Shown here piece after piece: positions 35,601-43,072 of a stretch of 64,000 nt of DNA. A program made the position numbers and the translations under genes. The DNA is taken from the NCBI GenBank assembly GCA_963840235.1, contig CAWIYC010000008.1, positions 186,001 through 250,000 on the forward strand. The letters run 5' to 3'. This stretch comes from JBBRHQ01 sp963840235 (GTDB lineage Bacteria > Actinomycetota > Thermoleophilia > Solirubrobacterales > 70-9). Under the pieces are notes generated by a model. That model saw only the letters and a program-made list of their open reading frames with translations. It did not search any database and was not told the origin of the DNA. Every line of letters begins with the position of its first letter. Position 1 is the first letter of the stretch.

Positions 35601-37332
35601 GGCCGCCGAGGATCACCGGGAACGAGGTCTCGACCGTGCCGGTGTCCTCAGCGGGCCGCGCCGGCGAGGGCCGGCGGCCGAAGACCGAGCGGGTGGAGAA
35701 GTGCTCCATCTCGCGCTCGCGGTCGATCGCCGGGTTGGTGACCACGGCGACCGTCTCCTTGAAGTAGTCGGCCAGGTTCTGGCGCTCCGGCGAGAGGGCG
35801 GCGAGCGGTCCGTCGTAGCCGAGCGAGCCAATCGGCTCGGCCCCGTTGGAGGCCATCTGCTGCACCAGCTTGACATCGTCGCGCTGCCAGCCGAAGCCGG
35901 AGAGGATCCGGTCGGAGACCTGGACGGGATCCTCGGGACCCGCGTCGGAGTAGCCCGGGACGTCCTCGCCCTCGAGCGGGCCGCCCGTCTCCAGGGCCCG
36001 GTCATAGGGGCCCGCGTCCTCGGCGCCGGCGCGTTCGAGCCAGCGCTCGCGCACGACCCGCAGCATCTCGTCGTGGGGCAGCAGCGTCGAGCGCTTGCGC
36101 TCGCGCTCGATCAGGACCAGCGCCTTCTCCCCCGGCGCGAGCGGCTTCGGCTCAGCCGTCATCGCCGAGACCGGGACGACCCCGGGCTCCGAGCTGAAGA
36201 CGAAGTCATCGGCGGTCTCCAGTTGCCAGAGCGGCCGCAGGCCGAGCGCGTCGGCAGAGAACACACACTCGTCCTCATGGCGGGCGATCAAGGCGACCGG
36301 GCCCTGGGCGAAGGGCCCCATCACCTCCCGCAGGTACATGTAGAAGCGGTGCCGGTCCGGGGGCAGCGTGCGAATCTCGTTGACGACCGGGGGGACGACC
36401 ATCTCCATCGCCTCGGCCAGGCTGAGGCCGTCGCGGCGGATCAGGGTGTCGATCGTCCGGTTGAGGTCCTGGGAGTCGGAGGAGCCTGGCTGGATCGGGA
36501 CGCCGAGCATGCGCGCCTCCTGGCGCAGCTGCTCGACCGTGTTGATCTCACCGTTGTGGCCGAGGATCGAGAACGGCTGCACGCGCTTGAACGAGGGCCA
36601 GGTATTCGTCGAGTAGCGGTTGTGGCCGAGACAGCCGATCGTCTCGGCGCGCTCGTCGCGCAGGTCCGGGTAGTAGTCGCCGAGAACCCTGGGGGCGCCC
36701 ATCACCTTGTAGACGCAGGTCGTCGCCGAGAGCGACGGGACGTGGACGTCGAGGCGGCTCTCGAGCTCGATCAGGAGGTCGAAGAGGACGCGGTCGCGGT
36801 TGCCGGCGTCGGCGAGCAGGCCCCCGAGCTGCCAGAAGTGGGGCTCTTCCTCGCGCGCGGTCGCTCCCAGTGCAGCCGAGTTGACGGCGCCGACCCGCTC
36901 GGCGAGGACGCGGAAGCCCCCCTGGCCGAGGATTGCGCGGGCGTCGTGCTGAACCTTGGCCAGGTCCTGGGAACGCTCGACGAAGACGTGGGCGACCGCG
37001 AAGGCGTCGTCGAGGGCCAGCGAGGGGTCGTGGCCCCCGGCGCGAACCTCCTCCGCCCAGATCTTGCGCGGAATGTCGACCATGAGGCCGCAGCCGTCGC
37101 CTTCGCCGTCCACGTTGCCGGCGCGGTGGAGCATCTTCTGAAGCGAGGTGATCGCCTGCGCCAGCGGGGTGTGGCTTGGGGTCGCGTCCCGGCGCACCGC
37201 GGCGTAGATGGCGCAGGCATCCCGGTCCTCGACGCTCGGCGGCGGCACCAGCGGGCGATAGGGGCGCTCCGGCGAGTAACGCTCTTCTCGGTCGGGCGCC
37301 GCCTTGCGGGGCCTTGACTGGTCCTCGTTCAT
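32656..37332 (-). CDS. gltB: Glutamate synthase large subunit
   Basis: 1558 residues with all domains of GltB. Cys40 (DRDACAIYAAV) is the likely N-terminal nucleophile of the glutaminase after removal of a 39-residue propeptide. The sequence includes GHNRYSTNTWPSF and LGHNGEINT of the amidotransferase, a central domain, and the FMN synthase domain (SPSNNHDLYSIEDLAELI, KAGADIITLSGFEGGTGAA). The [3Fe-4S] Cys are 1130, 1136 and 1141, with an extra Cys1133. A GXGXG C-terminal domain with GGSIAILKGKGAGGRR closes it. It makes glutamate from glutamine and 2-oxoglutarate. The small subunit gltD is not adjacent. The gene is divergent from parA. Confidence 0.95.
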   Translation of the reverse strand: MNEDQSRPRKAAPDREERYSPERPYRPLVPPPSVEDRDACAIYAAVRRDATPSHTPLAQAITSLQKMLHRAGNVDGEGDGCGLMVDIPRKIWAEEVRAGGHDPSLALDDAFAVAHVFVERSQDLAKVQHDARAILGQGGFRVLAERVGAVNSAALGATAREEEPHFWQLGGLLADAGNRDRVLFDLLIELESRLDVHVPSLSATTCVYKVMGAPRVLGDYYPDLRDERAETIGCLGHNRYSTNTWPSFKRVQPFSILGHNGEINTVEQLRQEARMLGVPIQPGSSDSQDLNRTIDTLIRRDGLSLAEAMEMVVPPVVNEIRTLPPDRHRFYMYLREVMGPFAQGPVALIARHEDECVFSADALGLRPLWQLETADDFVFSSEPGVVPVSAMTAEPKPLAPGEKALVLIERERKRSTLLPHDEMLRVVRERWLERAGAEDAGPYDRALETGGPLEGEDVPGYSDAGPEDPVQVSDRILSGFGWQRDDVKLVQQMASNGAEPIGSLGYDGPLAALSPERQNLADYFKETVAVVTNPAIDREREMEHFSTRSVFGRRPSPARPAEDTGTVETSFPVILGGHHDMAPLSDKTYRRIAREHQTYLLEDLWEKFRGRAGAVDISLLESETTQGAIERLKQEAVKRVSDGAELLVLTDRTAYDGERRYLDPHLAISAVDQALKQFRVEPGEENLRRRCGIVLRSAAIRNVHDVMLALGLGANGVCPYVMLEVICVEDYETDVGNLCDALSKGIEKVISTIGIHEVRGYARQFSSIGVKPELAEIFQTDAFAASAKAGVGFADLDADTNERSQILAAEEESKPAKTFRFYPKVYKAAVATANGSGEYAEYSQKVRDLEAQSPISMRHIMGLRADRAAISPAQVDAGVGHHDYPIVISSMSFGSQSEPAFRSYAEAAKRINILCINGEGGEIRDMYGRYRKWRGQQVASGRFGVSAEMLNSSYVAEIKIGQGAKPGEGGHLPGKKVSVKVAAARNASPGTDLISPSNNHDLYSIEDLAELIDELKTVNPDLRVSVKVPVVPNIGTIALGIAKAGADIITLSGFEGGTGAARQHALRHVGLPSDIGTRAVHRALMEAGIRNRVEIWADGGYRHGYDVVKLHCMGANRVAFGTLAMVSLGCTICRGCQLDTCHVGIATQIETTEEAQEHGLKKFTPQEVEIAAENCARFFAAMGEEVKEVVASLGYERAQDLVGRYDLLEQISHRQEIDLAELITPLEEFLDLEPLDLPVADEIAEERAEAGLVVARPIRMEPKQASAEIAAFAEDVCAGRAVHEAYPRPTDANDRVLGTELSGALARGRIYGEAPAPTDDLLAELSFDGGSVAGQGLGAFNAYGVSIRVEGGAQDGVGKTMLGGSIAILKGKGAGGRRINGSVGKSFAYGAQRGRLFVQGSADSRFCIRLSGADVVLGGEPPSDVDDSRGCIVDRANAKGFAFEYMTSGRAVVLGDIGPWACAGMTGGRVYVRVGAFGIDRELVQRRLGEGAKVELTEIDAEGMLDIEDLLGHYAVELRASDQDEEAERVLGLAAGAAGNFLMVVPHKVQADPSISTE

Positions 37333-37444
37333 CTTGCCTCCCGGGTTCCACGCCTTCTTCGAGCGGGCGCGCGACGGGTTTTCCCCGGTGATCCGGCCGC
37401 CCGCTTGCCGCGGGAGGGACGGAGCCGGGTATCGAACGCGGACG

Positions 37445-37453
37445 ATTATAGAT
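37445..37453. promoter_or_regulatory. Candidate -10 region between gltB and parA
   Basis: ATTATAGAT is the only AT-rich patch in the 170 bases between the divergent starts. Read on the minus strand it contains a perfect TATAAT, which would serve gltB with a leader of about 105 bases. Read on the plus strand TATAGA could serve parA. No good -35 is seen for either. Confidence 0.3.
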
Positions 37454-37502
37454 GCGGCGGCGGCCGGCGGCGGGCCCGGGCACGCCGGATAGGATCGTCG
37501 TC

Positions 37503-38294
37503 GTGGCGATCACGATTGCAGTCCTCTCGCAGAAGGGCGGCACCGGGAAGACGACGATGACCCGGTCGCTGGCCGACGTCTTCGAGCGTCTCGGGCTGCA
37601 GACGCTCGCCGTGGACGCCGATCCCCAGGGGAACCTCTCCGACTACTTCGACGCGGACCCGGCCGCCCAGCCGACCCTCGGCGAGGTCCTCGCAGGCCAG
37701 GCCCGGGCAGTCGACGCCATCCACGGCCCGGTGATCCCCGCCAACCTCGGCCTGGCCGAGGCGGAGCTGATCCTCTCCGGAAAGATGGGCCGCGAGCTGA
37801 CCCTTAGAAACGCGCTGCGCGAGCCCAAGCGGCGCTACGACGTTGTCCTGATCGACTGTCCCCCGACGCTGGGCCTGCTCACCGTGAACGCGCTCTGCGC
37901 CGCCGACCAGGCCCTGCTGTCGACCGAGGCCGAGTACTTCTCCCTCCAGGGGGTCGAGCAGGCCCTGGAGGTGATCGCCCTGGCCCGCGACAACCTCAAC
38001 CCCGAGCTCGACGTCCTCGGGATCGTCCTCAACATGGCGAACATGCGAACCAACCACGCTCGCCAGACCCTGGAGGCACTCCAAGAGCACTTCGGCGAGA
38101 AGGTGTTCGAGACAGTGATCAGGCGCTCGATCGCCTACGCGGAGTCGGCCGAGAGGGCGATACCGATTCTGCGCTACCGCGCCGACCGCGGCATCGACTA
38201 CCTGCGGCTGGCGGCGGAGATCTTCGATCGCCTCGAGATGCCCGAGCAGCGGGCGGCGGTCGAGGCGATGGCGAGCGAGCTGGCTCCGGCCTAG
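37503..38294 (+). CDS. ParA family ATPase
   Basis: GTG 37503 gives 263 residues. Deviant Walker A SQKGGTGKTTMTRSLAD, switch I VDADPQGNLSDYF, and switch II VLIDCPPTLGLLTVNAL are all present, as are the later AEYFSLQGVEQ and TRxN-like NMRTNHARQ segments of Soj/ParA. These ATPases form nucleoid-bound gradients to move DNA or protein cargo. No parB lies next to it, so it may be a ParA-like (non-chromosomal-partition) member. Its TAG shares CTAG (38291-38294) with the convergent cupin gene. Confidence 0.88.
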   Translation: MAITIAVLSQKGGTGKTTMTRSLADVFERLGLQTLAVDADPQGNLSDYFDADPAAQPTLGEVLAGQARAVDAIHGPVIPANLGLAEAELILSGKMGRELTLRNALREPKRRYDVVLIDCPPTLGLLTVNALCAADQALLSTEAEYFSLQGVEQALEVIALARDNLNPELDVLGIVLNMANMRTNHARQTLEALQEHFGEKVFETVIRRSIAYAESAERAIPILRYRADRGIDYLRLAAEIFDRLEMPEQRAAVEAMASELAPA

Positions 38295-38671
38295 CCCCAG
38301 CCCATCGGCTCATAGCCGCTGCTGCGGGGAGCTGAAACGATCATCGCCCGCACCGGCTCCGAGCCGTTGTTGCGGATCGTGCGCCGGACCGCGGGGGCGA
38401 CGCGGACGAAGGTTCCGCGGGGGGCAGGATGCTCGACGCCGTCGATGACCGCGGTCGCCTCGCCGTCGATGACGACAAAGACCTCCTCCTGGTCGCGGCC
38501 GGTCTCGTCGTGCTCGGGAATTCCTCCGCCGGGCCCGATGTCGACGATGTTGATCCCGAACGATGAGATGCCGAGCGACTTGCGGGCGAGGCGCCAGTTC
38601 GACTCACCCGAGCCCTCCATCTGCTCGAAGTCGTCCCATCCCTTCAGCGTGTAGCCGTCACCGTCGCCCAT
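38291..38671 (-). CDS. Cupin domain protein
   Basis: 126 residues with a single cupin barrel. Motif 1 is GGGIPEHDETGRDQEEVFVVIDG, with His and Glu ligand positions of the form G-x5-H-x-(n)-E. Motif 2 is weak (APRGTFVRVAPAVRRTIRNNG). Cupins hold metal-dependent enzymes and ligand sensors, and neither class can be chosen. The start codon ATG 38671 lies just before the divergent NTF2-like gene. Its stop overlaps that of parA. Confidence 0.75.
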   Translation of the reverse strand: MGDGDGYTLKGWDDFEQMEGSGESNWRLARKSLGISSFGINIVDIGPGGGIPEHDETGRDQEEVFVVIDGEATAVIDGVEHPAPRGTFVRVAPAVRRTIRNNGSEPVRAMIVSAPRSSGYEPMGWG

Positions 38672-38741
38672 CGCTCTCCTCTCGGCTCGATTGGGTGCGA
38701 CGATATCGCCTGTTCGGCAAACCCCCAGACCAGGAGGAGCG

Positions 38742-39179
38742 ATGGGATCGGAGAAGGACGCGGCGTCGGTGCTGGAGGAGACGATCGGGCGCTACAACGA
38801 TGCCTGGAACGCCCACGACCTCGACGCGATCATGGCGATGCACGCGCCCGACATGGTCTTCGAGAACCACACTGCCGGAGAGTCGGCCGAGGGCGAGGCT
38901 GCCCGCGGCCACATCGGCGCCATCTTCGAGACCTGGCCCGACATCAACTTCCAGGCCCGCCGGCTCTACGTACGCGACGGCCTCGTCGTCCAAGAGTGGA
39001 CCGCAACCGCGACCCATGCCAAGCAGATGCGCCGCGGCGACCTGGTCGCCGAGCCCACCGGGAAGACGATCGAGTGGATCGGCATGGACGTGATCCCGTT
39101 CGAGGACGGGCTGGTGAAGCGCAAGGACGTCTACTCCGACAGCGTCTCGATCCTGCGCCAGGTCGGGCTTCTGAACTGA
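38742..39179 (+). CDS. SnoaL-like (NTF2 superfamily) protein
   Basis: ATG 38742 is set by a good AGGAGGAG site ten bases upstream and gives 145 residues. Helix LEETIGRYNDAWNAHDLDAIM, strand APDMVFENHTAGES, a GHIGAIFETWPDINFQARR helix-strand and VQEWTATATHA match the ester cyclase/SnoaL type. Substrate is unknown. It is a paralogue-like relative of the SnoaL gene at 11.2 kb but clearly distinct in sequence. Confidence 0.78.
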   Translation: MGSEKDAASVLEETIGRYNDAWNAHDLDAIMAMHAPDMVFENHTAGESAEGEAARGHIGAIFETWPDINFQARRLYVRDGLVVQEWTATATHAKQMRRGDLVAEPTGKTIEWIGMDVIPFEDGLVKRKDVYSDSVSILRQVGLLN

Positions 39180-39214
39180 CCGCACCGCCCCTGCGGCGGG
39201 CTGGGGACGCCGGG

Positions 39215-40093
39215 CTAGAGCTCGGGGACGTCGGCGCCGTGGGGGGTGAACGGCAGGCGCCGGACCTCGGCCCAGCCCTGGCAGCGGCGCTCGAGCTCGG
39301 CGACGACGCGGCCGGTGTCCTGCCAGGTGCTCCAGACGAGCACGGTCGGGCCGGCGCCCGAGATCGTTGCCCCCAGGGCGCCGACCTCGGCGGCCGAGGC
39401 GACGATCTCCATCGAGCGCGGGTAGAGGTCGCGGCGGCGGGGCTGGTGGATGCGGTCGCGCAGGCCGCGCGAAACGAGCGCCAGATCTGCCTGCTGCAGT
39501 CCGAGGACCAGCAGCGAGGCGGCGCCGACGTTGGCGATCGCATCGGCGAGGGGCACCTGCGACGGGATCGCCTCCCGCGCCCGCTCGGTCGGCACCTCCT
39601 CGGCCGGGATCACGACCACCGCCTCCAGCCCCTCGGGCGGGTCGAAGCGGGCGGCCACAGGAGCGCCGTCCTCCGAGCCGCAGATCACGAACCCGCCGTA
39701 GATCGCCGCGGCGACGTTGTCGGGATGGCCCTCGATCTCGGCGGCGCGGGCGAGCATCTCCTCGCGGCTCAGCGCCAGCTCGAAGAGGTGGTCGGCGGCG
39801 GCCAGCCCGGCGACGATCGCCGCCGCGCTCGAGCCGAGGCCGCGCGCGAGTGGTATCTCGCTGCGAATCGAGAAGGAGAGGCCGTCGGCGGGATGAAGGC
39901 TCTCGAATGCGCGGACGACCAGGTTGTCGCGGCCCTCCGGAACCTCGAGCCCTCCGGGGTCCAGCGAGAACTCTTCGCCCTCGCTCACCTCCAGCTCGAG
40001 GAAGAGGGAGAGGGCCGCGGCCATCACGTCGTAGCCCGGGCCGAGGTTGGCCGACGACGCCGGCACCCGCACCAGCCGCCTCCTCGCCGTCAT
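39215..40093 (-). CDS. thrB: Homoserine kinase
   Basis: 292 residues of GHMP kinase type. VPASSANLGPGYD is the substrate/ATP loop, the phosphate-binding motif is IPLARGLGSSAAAIV, and the C-terminal GATISGAGPTVLVW is the third GHMP motif. It phosphorylates homoserine to O-phosphohomoserine, the step between the hom and thrC products. It is not in the lysA-hom-thrC operon but follows the two redoxin genes on the same strand with 34 bases between. Length is normal. Confidence 0.93.
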   Translation of the reverse strand: MTARRRLVRVPASSANLGPGYDVMAAALSLFLELEVSEGEEFSLDPGGLEVPEGRDNLVVRAFESLHPADGLSFSIRSEIPLARGLGSSAAAIVAGLAAADHLFELALSREEMLARAAEIEGHPDNVAAAIYGGFVICGSEDGAPVAARFDPPEGLEAVVVIPAEEVPTERAREAIPSQVPLADAIANVGAASLLVLGLQQADLALVSRGLRDRIHQPRRRDLYPRSMEIVASAAEVGALGATISGAGPTVLVWSTWQDTGRVVAELERRCQGWAEVRRLPFTPHGADVPEL

Positions 40094-40127
40094 CGGCCGG
40101 CCCCGCCCCCCGGCCCCCGCTCGCCGC

Positions 40128-40673
40128 TCACGGCTTCCATTTCACCCCACACCCCACGGGCTCGGTCTCGGCCGGATCCGGCCGCCGCCCCTCGAGCACC
40201 GCGTCGAGCGCCGCCCGCAGCCAGGCCGCGTCCTCGCCCGGGTCGTCGTGGTCGGCGTCGGGCGCGCCCCGGTAGCGCAGCCGCAACTCGGCATCGAAGA
40301 CGAACACGTCGGGCGTCTTGCGCGCGCCGAAGGCGCGGGCGACCTCCTGGCTCTCGTCGTGGAGATAGGGATTCGGCCAGCCGCCCTCGCGCTCGACCCG
40401 CTCGACCATCGCCTCGAAGGAGTCGGCGGGGTAGCGGTCGGGGTCGTTCGAGTTGACCGCGACCACCTCAACGCCCCGGTCGGCGTAGTCGCGGGCGACG
40501 TCGTGAAGGCGCTGCTGCCAGGCGAGGGCGTAAGGACAGTGGTTGCAGGTCCAGTAGACGACGGTGGCCGCGTTCGCGCCGCCGGCGCCGATCACGTGCT
40601 GCTCACCGTCGGTTCCCGGCAGCTCCAGGGCCGGTGCGCTGTCGCCGATCGCTATCCCGTTCTCGCTCATCAA
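40128..40673 (-). CDS. Thioredoxin-fold redoxin (AhpC/TSA-like)
   Basis: 181 residues. IGDSAPALELPGTDGEQHV opens the AhpC/TSA fold, and the active-site strand is VYWTCNHCPYALAW, with CNHC as the CxxC pair. VEVVAVNSNDPDRYPADSF and a cis-Pro in KTPDVFVFDA follow. CNHCPY proteins are widespread thiol-disulfide or peroxiredoxin-like redoxins, for which no single reaction is settled. No signal peptide, so it acts in the cytoplasm. It overlaps the preceding gene by four bases and lies 34 bases before thrB. Confidence 0.82.
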   Translation of the reverse strand: MMSENGIAIGDSAPALELPGTDGEQHVIGAGGANAATVVYWTCNHCPYALAWQQRLHDVARDYADRGVEVVAVNSNDPDRYPADSFEAMVERVEREGGWPNPYLHDESQEVARAFGARKTPDVFVFDAELRLRYRGAPDADHDDPGEDAAWLRAALDAVLEGRRPDPAETEPVGCGVKWKP

Positions 40674-41005
40674 GTCCTCCTCGCCGCTGAAAGCGCTTCC
40701 CTCAGGTCGTCCGGGTCGGGAAGGGGCGAGACCCGGCCGTCCCGGCGCCGGTAGACCCGGCAGGTTAGGCCGATCGCCTGCTCGGGGTCCGGCGGCTGCA
40801 GGTCAGCCCCGTCGACGAGGATCGTCGGCGACCCCGGGAACCCGAGCCGCTCGGCCTCCGCCGGGTCGCGGATTTCAACCACCTCGAGCCGCTCGGGGTC
40901 GAGGCCCTGCGCGGCCATCTCGGAGCGCAGCATCGCCAGCGCCCGCTCCCACGAGGGGCACCCGCTCCACCACAAGAACCGAACCCCGGCAGGCATGGCC
41001 GACAT
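40670..41005 (-). CDS. Thioredoxin-like protein
   Basis: 111 residues. After a short N-terminus the strand RFLWWSGCPSWERALAML holds a single redox Cys in place of a CxxC pair, followed by RLEVVEIRDPAEAERLGFPGSPTILVDG with the cis-Pro loop of a thioredoxin fold. This matches small DF-type thioredoxin-like proteins seen in actinobacteria. Its stop overlaps the ATG of the redoxin gene, so the two are translated together and may act on the same substrate. The start is 39 bases from the divergent phosphoesterase. Confidence 0.7.
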   Translation of the reverse strand: MSAMPAGVRFLWWSGCPSWERALAMLRSEMAAQGLDPERLEVVEIRDPAEAERLGFPGSPTILVDGADLQPPDPEQAIGLTCRVYRRRDGRVSPLPDPDDLREALSAARRT

Positions 41006-41044
41006 TCTCCCCCGAGGTCATGATTCCTGTCACTCTGGCCGGAA

Positions 41045-41986
41045 TTGAATTCTCGCGGCTTGATCGTGCTCGGCATCCTCGCGCTGGCGGCGGGTCTCGC
41101 CTGCGGTGGGGCAGACAGCAGGTCCCAGCCGCACGCCTTCACCGCACAACGGGCTCAGCCGCAACGGCCCGCCGATCCCGGCGCCGCAGCCAACCGCTCC
41201 CACGTCTTCGTCATCGTGCTCGAGAACCGCGAGTACGGCGAGGTGATCGGCAACCCCGAGGCTCCATACCTCAACCGGCTCGCCCAACGCCGTGCAATCG
41301 CCACCCGCTACTACGCCGTCTCGCACCCCTCGCTTCCGAACTACCTGGCGATGATCGGCGGCTCGACATTTGGCATCCATGACGACTGCACAAGTTGCCG
41401 CGCCTCCGGCGCCAGCCTCGCCACCCAGCTGAGCGACGCCGGAATCGGCTGGCGCGCCTACATGGAGGCAATGCCGAGCCGCTGCTTCCCCGGAGCCGAG
41501 TACGGTCGCTACGTCAAGCGCCACAACCCGTTCGCCTACTTCCCGGCGATCACGTCGAACCCGTCGCTCTGCAACCGGGTGGTCCCAGGGCGGAACCTCG
41601 GACGCGACCTTGGCCGCGGCCGGCTCGCCGCCTTCAGCTGGATCACCCCCGACCTCTGCAACGACGGCCATGACTGCTCGATCGCCGTCAGCGACCGCTA
41701 CCTCGCGAAACTGGTGCCGAGGCTGCTCCACCACCTCGGACAGCACGGCTTCCTGGTCCTGACCTTCGACGAGGGGACGACCTCGGCCGGCTGCTGCGGC
41801 GGCGCCCACGGCGGCCGCGTCGCAACCGTCATCGCAGGCCCCGATGTGCGTCGGCGGGCTCGGCTGGCCGGGAACTACACGCACTTCTCCCTGCTGAGGA
41901 CCCTCGAGGACAATTTCGGATTGCCCCACCTTCGCGCCGCTGCCGGCGCCCGGCCTCTGCGGGCGGCGTTCGCGGCGGCACGCTGA
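41045..41986 (+). CDS. Secreted phosphoesterase (AcpA/phospholipase C family), likely lipoprotein
   Basis: 313 residues from TTG 41045; TTG 41060 or GTG 41066 are possible starts. A membrane segment ends in a lipobox (AAGLAC then GG), so it is probably a lipoprotein. The mature part matches the phosphoesterase family of acid phosphatases and phospholipases C: FVIVLENREYGEVIG, the SHPSLPNYLAMIGGS motif with the likely nucleophile Ser, SWITPDLCNDGHDC, and the metal-ligand LTFDEG. Several Cys pairs suit disulfides. It may release phosphate from organic esters outside the cell. It is divergent from the redoxin-thrB genes. Confidence 0.8.
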   Translation: MNSRGLIVLGILALAAGLACGGADSRSQPHAFTAQRAQPQRPADPGAAANRSHVFVIVLENREYGEVIGNPEAPYLNRLAQRRAIATRYYAVSHPSLPNYLAMIGGSTFGIHDDCTSCRASGASLATQLSDAGIGWRAYMEAMPSRCFPGAEYGRYVKRHNPFAYFPAITSNPSLCNRVVPGRNLGRDLGRGRLAAFSWITPDLCNDGHDCSIAVSDRYLAKLVPRLLHHLGQHGFLVLTFDEGTTSAGCCGGAHGGRVATVIAGPDVRRRARLAGNYTHFSLLRTLEDNFGLPHLRAAAGARPLRAAFAAAR

Positions 41987-42033
41987 GTCCCTTTCGAACA
42001 GGTCGCACGCGCGCAGGCGACGGTGGGCGGCAT

Positions 42034-43068
42034 CTAGTCGAAGACGGCGTGCTCGGCGGCGGCGATGTCGTTCTCGCAGCTGATCACGGCCGGAGCCTTA
42101 CCGAGGGCCGTGTCGGGGTCCTTGAGGCCGTGGCCGGTGAGGACGCAGACGACAGTCTCCGGCCTTGCGCTGCCCTCCACCACGGGGAGACCGTGGGCGA
42201 GGATTCCGGCGACCGAGGCCGCCGAGGCGGGCTCGCAGAATACGCCCTCGGTCGCGGCCAACCAGCGGTATGCGTCGAGGATCAGCTCGTCGGAGACGGC
42301 GGCGACGCGGCCCCGTGAGGCGGTGAAGGCGTCCATCGCCTCCTCCCAGCGGGCCGGGTTCCCGATCCGGATCGCCGAGGCGACCGTCTCCGGATTCTCC
42401 ACCGGGGCCCCCAGCACCAGCGGCGCCGCCCCCTCCGCCTGGAACCCGTAGAGGACCGGCGCCGTGGAGGACTCGCGGAACCCGCGCCAGTAGGCGGTGA
42501 CGTTGCCGGCGTTGCCGACCGGGATCGCGAGCGCGTCGGGTGCCCCGCCGAGCTCCTCGATCACCTCGAAGGCCGCCGTCTTCTGTCCCTCGATCCGGTA
42601 GGGGTTGACCGAGTTGACCAGCTCGATCGGGTGGCGATCGGCCAACTCGCGGACGATGCGCAGCGCGTCGTCGAAGTTCCCCTGAAGCGCAATCACTCGC
42701 GCTCCGTGCATCAGCGCCTGCGCCAGCTTGCCGATCGCGATCTTCCCCTCGGGAACGATCACCGCCCCGCGCATTCCCGCCTTGGCCGCGTAGGCGGCGG
42801 CGCTGGCCGCGGTGTTCCCGGTGGAGGCGCAGATCACGGCCTCGGCACCCCGCCCCTTCGCCCGCGAGACGGCAACGGTCATTCCCCGGTCCTTGAAGCT
42901 CCCGGTCGGATTTGCCCCATCGAACTTCAGCCAAATCCGTGCGCCGACCCGCTCCGAGAGCCGTTCCGCCGGGATCAGCGGCGTCGAGCCCTCGTTCAGG
43001 CTGACCACGGGATCGCCCTCCTCGAGGGGCAACCGGTCCCTATAGCGCTCGATCAGTGGCTCGGGCAT
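42034..43068 (-). CDS. thrC: Threonine synthase
   Basis: 344 residues of fold-type II PLP enzymes. The PLP Lys is in NPTGSFKDRGMTV. ICASTGNTAASAAAYAA is the phosphate-binding loop, PVGNAGNVTAYWRGF a second, and the C-terminal CVLTGHGLKDPDTA is a further family signature. It turns O-phosphohomoserine into threonine. The start lies four bases after the hom stop, so thrC is the last gene of lysA-hom-thrC. Length is that of the short ThrC group. Confidence 0.93.
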   Translation of the reverse strand: MPEPLIERYRDRLPLEEGDPVVSLNEGSTPLIPAERLSERVGARIWLKFDGANPTGSFKDRGMTVAVSRAKGRGAEAVICASTGNTAASAAAYAAKAGMRGAVIVPEGKIAIGKLAQALMHGARVIALQGNFDDALRIVRELADRHPIELVNSVNPYRIEGQKTAAFEVIEELGGAPDALAIPVGNAGNVTAYWRGFRESSTAPVLYGFQAEGAAPLVLGAPVENPETVASAIRIGNPARWEEAMDAFTASRGRVAAVSDELILDAYRWLAATEGVFCEPASAASVAGILAHGLPVVEGSARPETVVCVLTGHGLKDPDTALGKAPAVISCENDIAAAEHAVFD

Positions 43069-43072
43069 TGCC

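Noticed and set aside
34420..37317. A 965-residue plus-strand frame opposite gltB
   Set aside because: It mirrors gltB codon positions, has no domain and is Arg/Gly/Val-rich. It is a shadow of the high-GC gene.
37312..37327. TTGACTGGTC as a further TetR-type operator
   Set aside because: Only one half-site, inside the gltB coding region, with no second arm.
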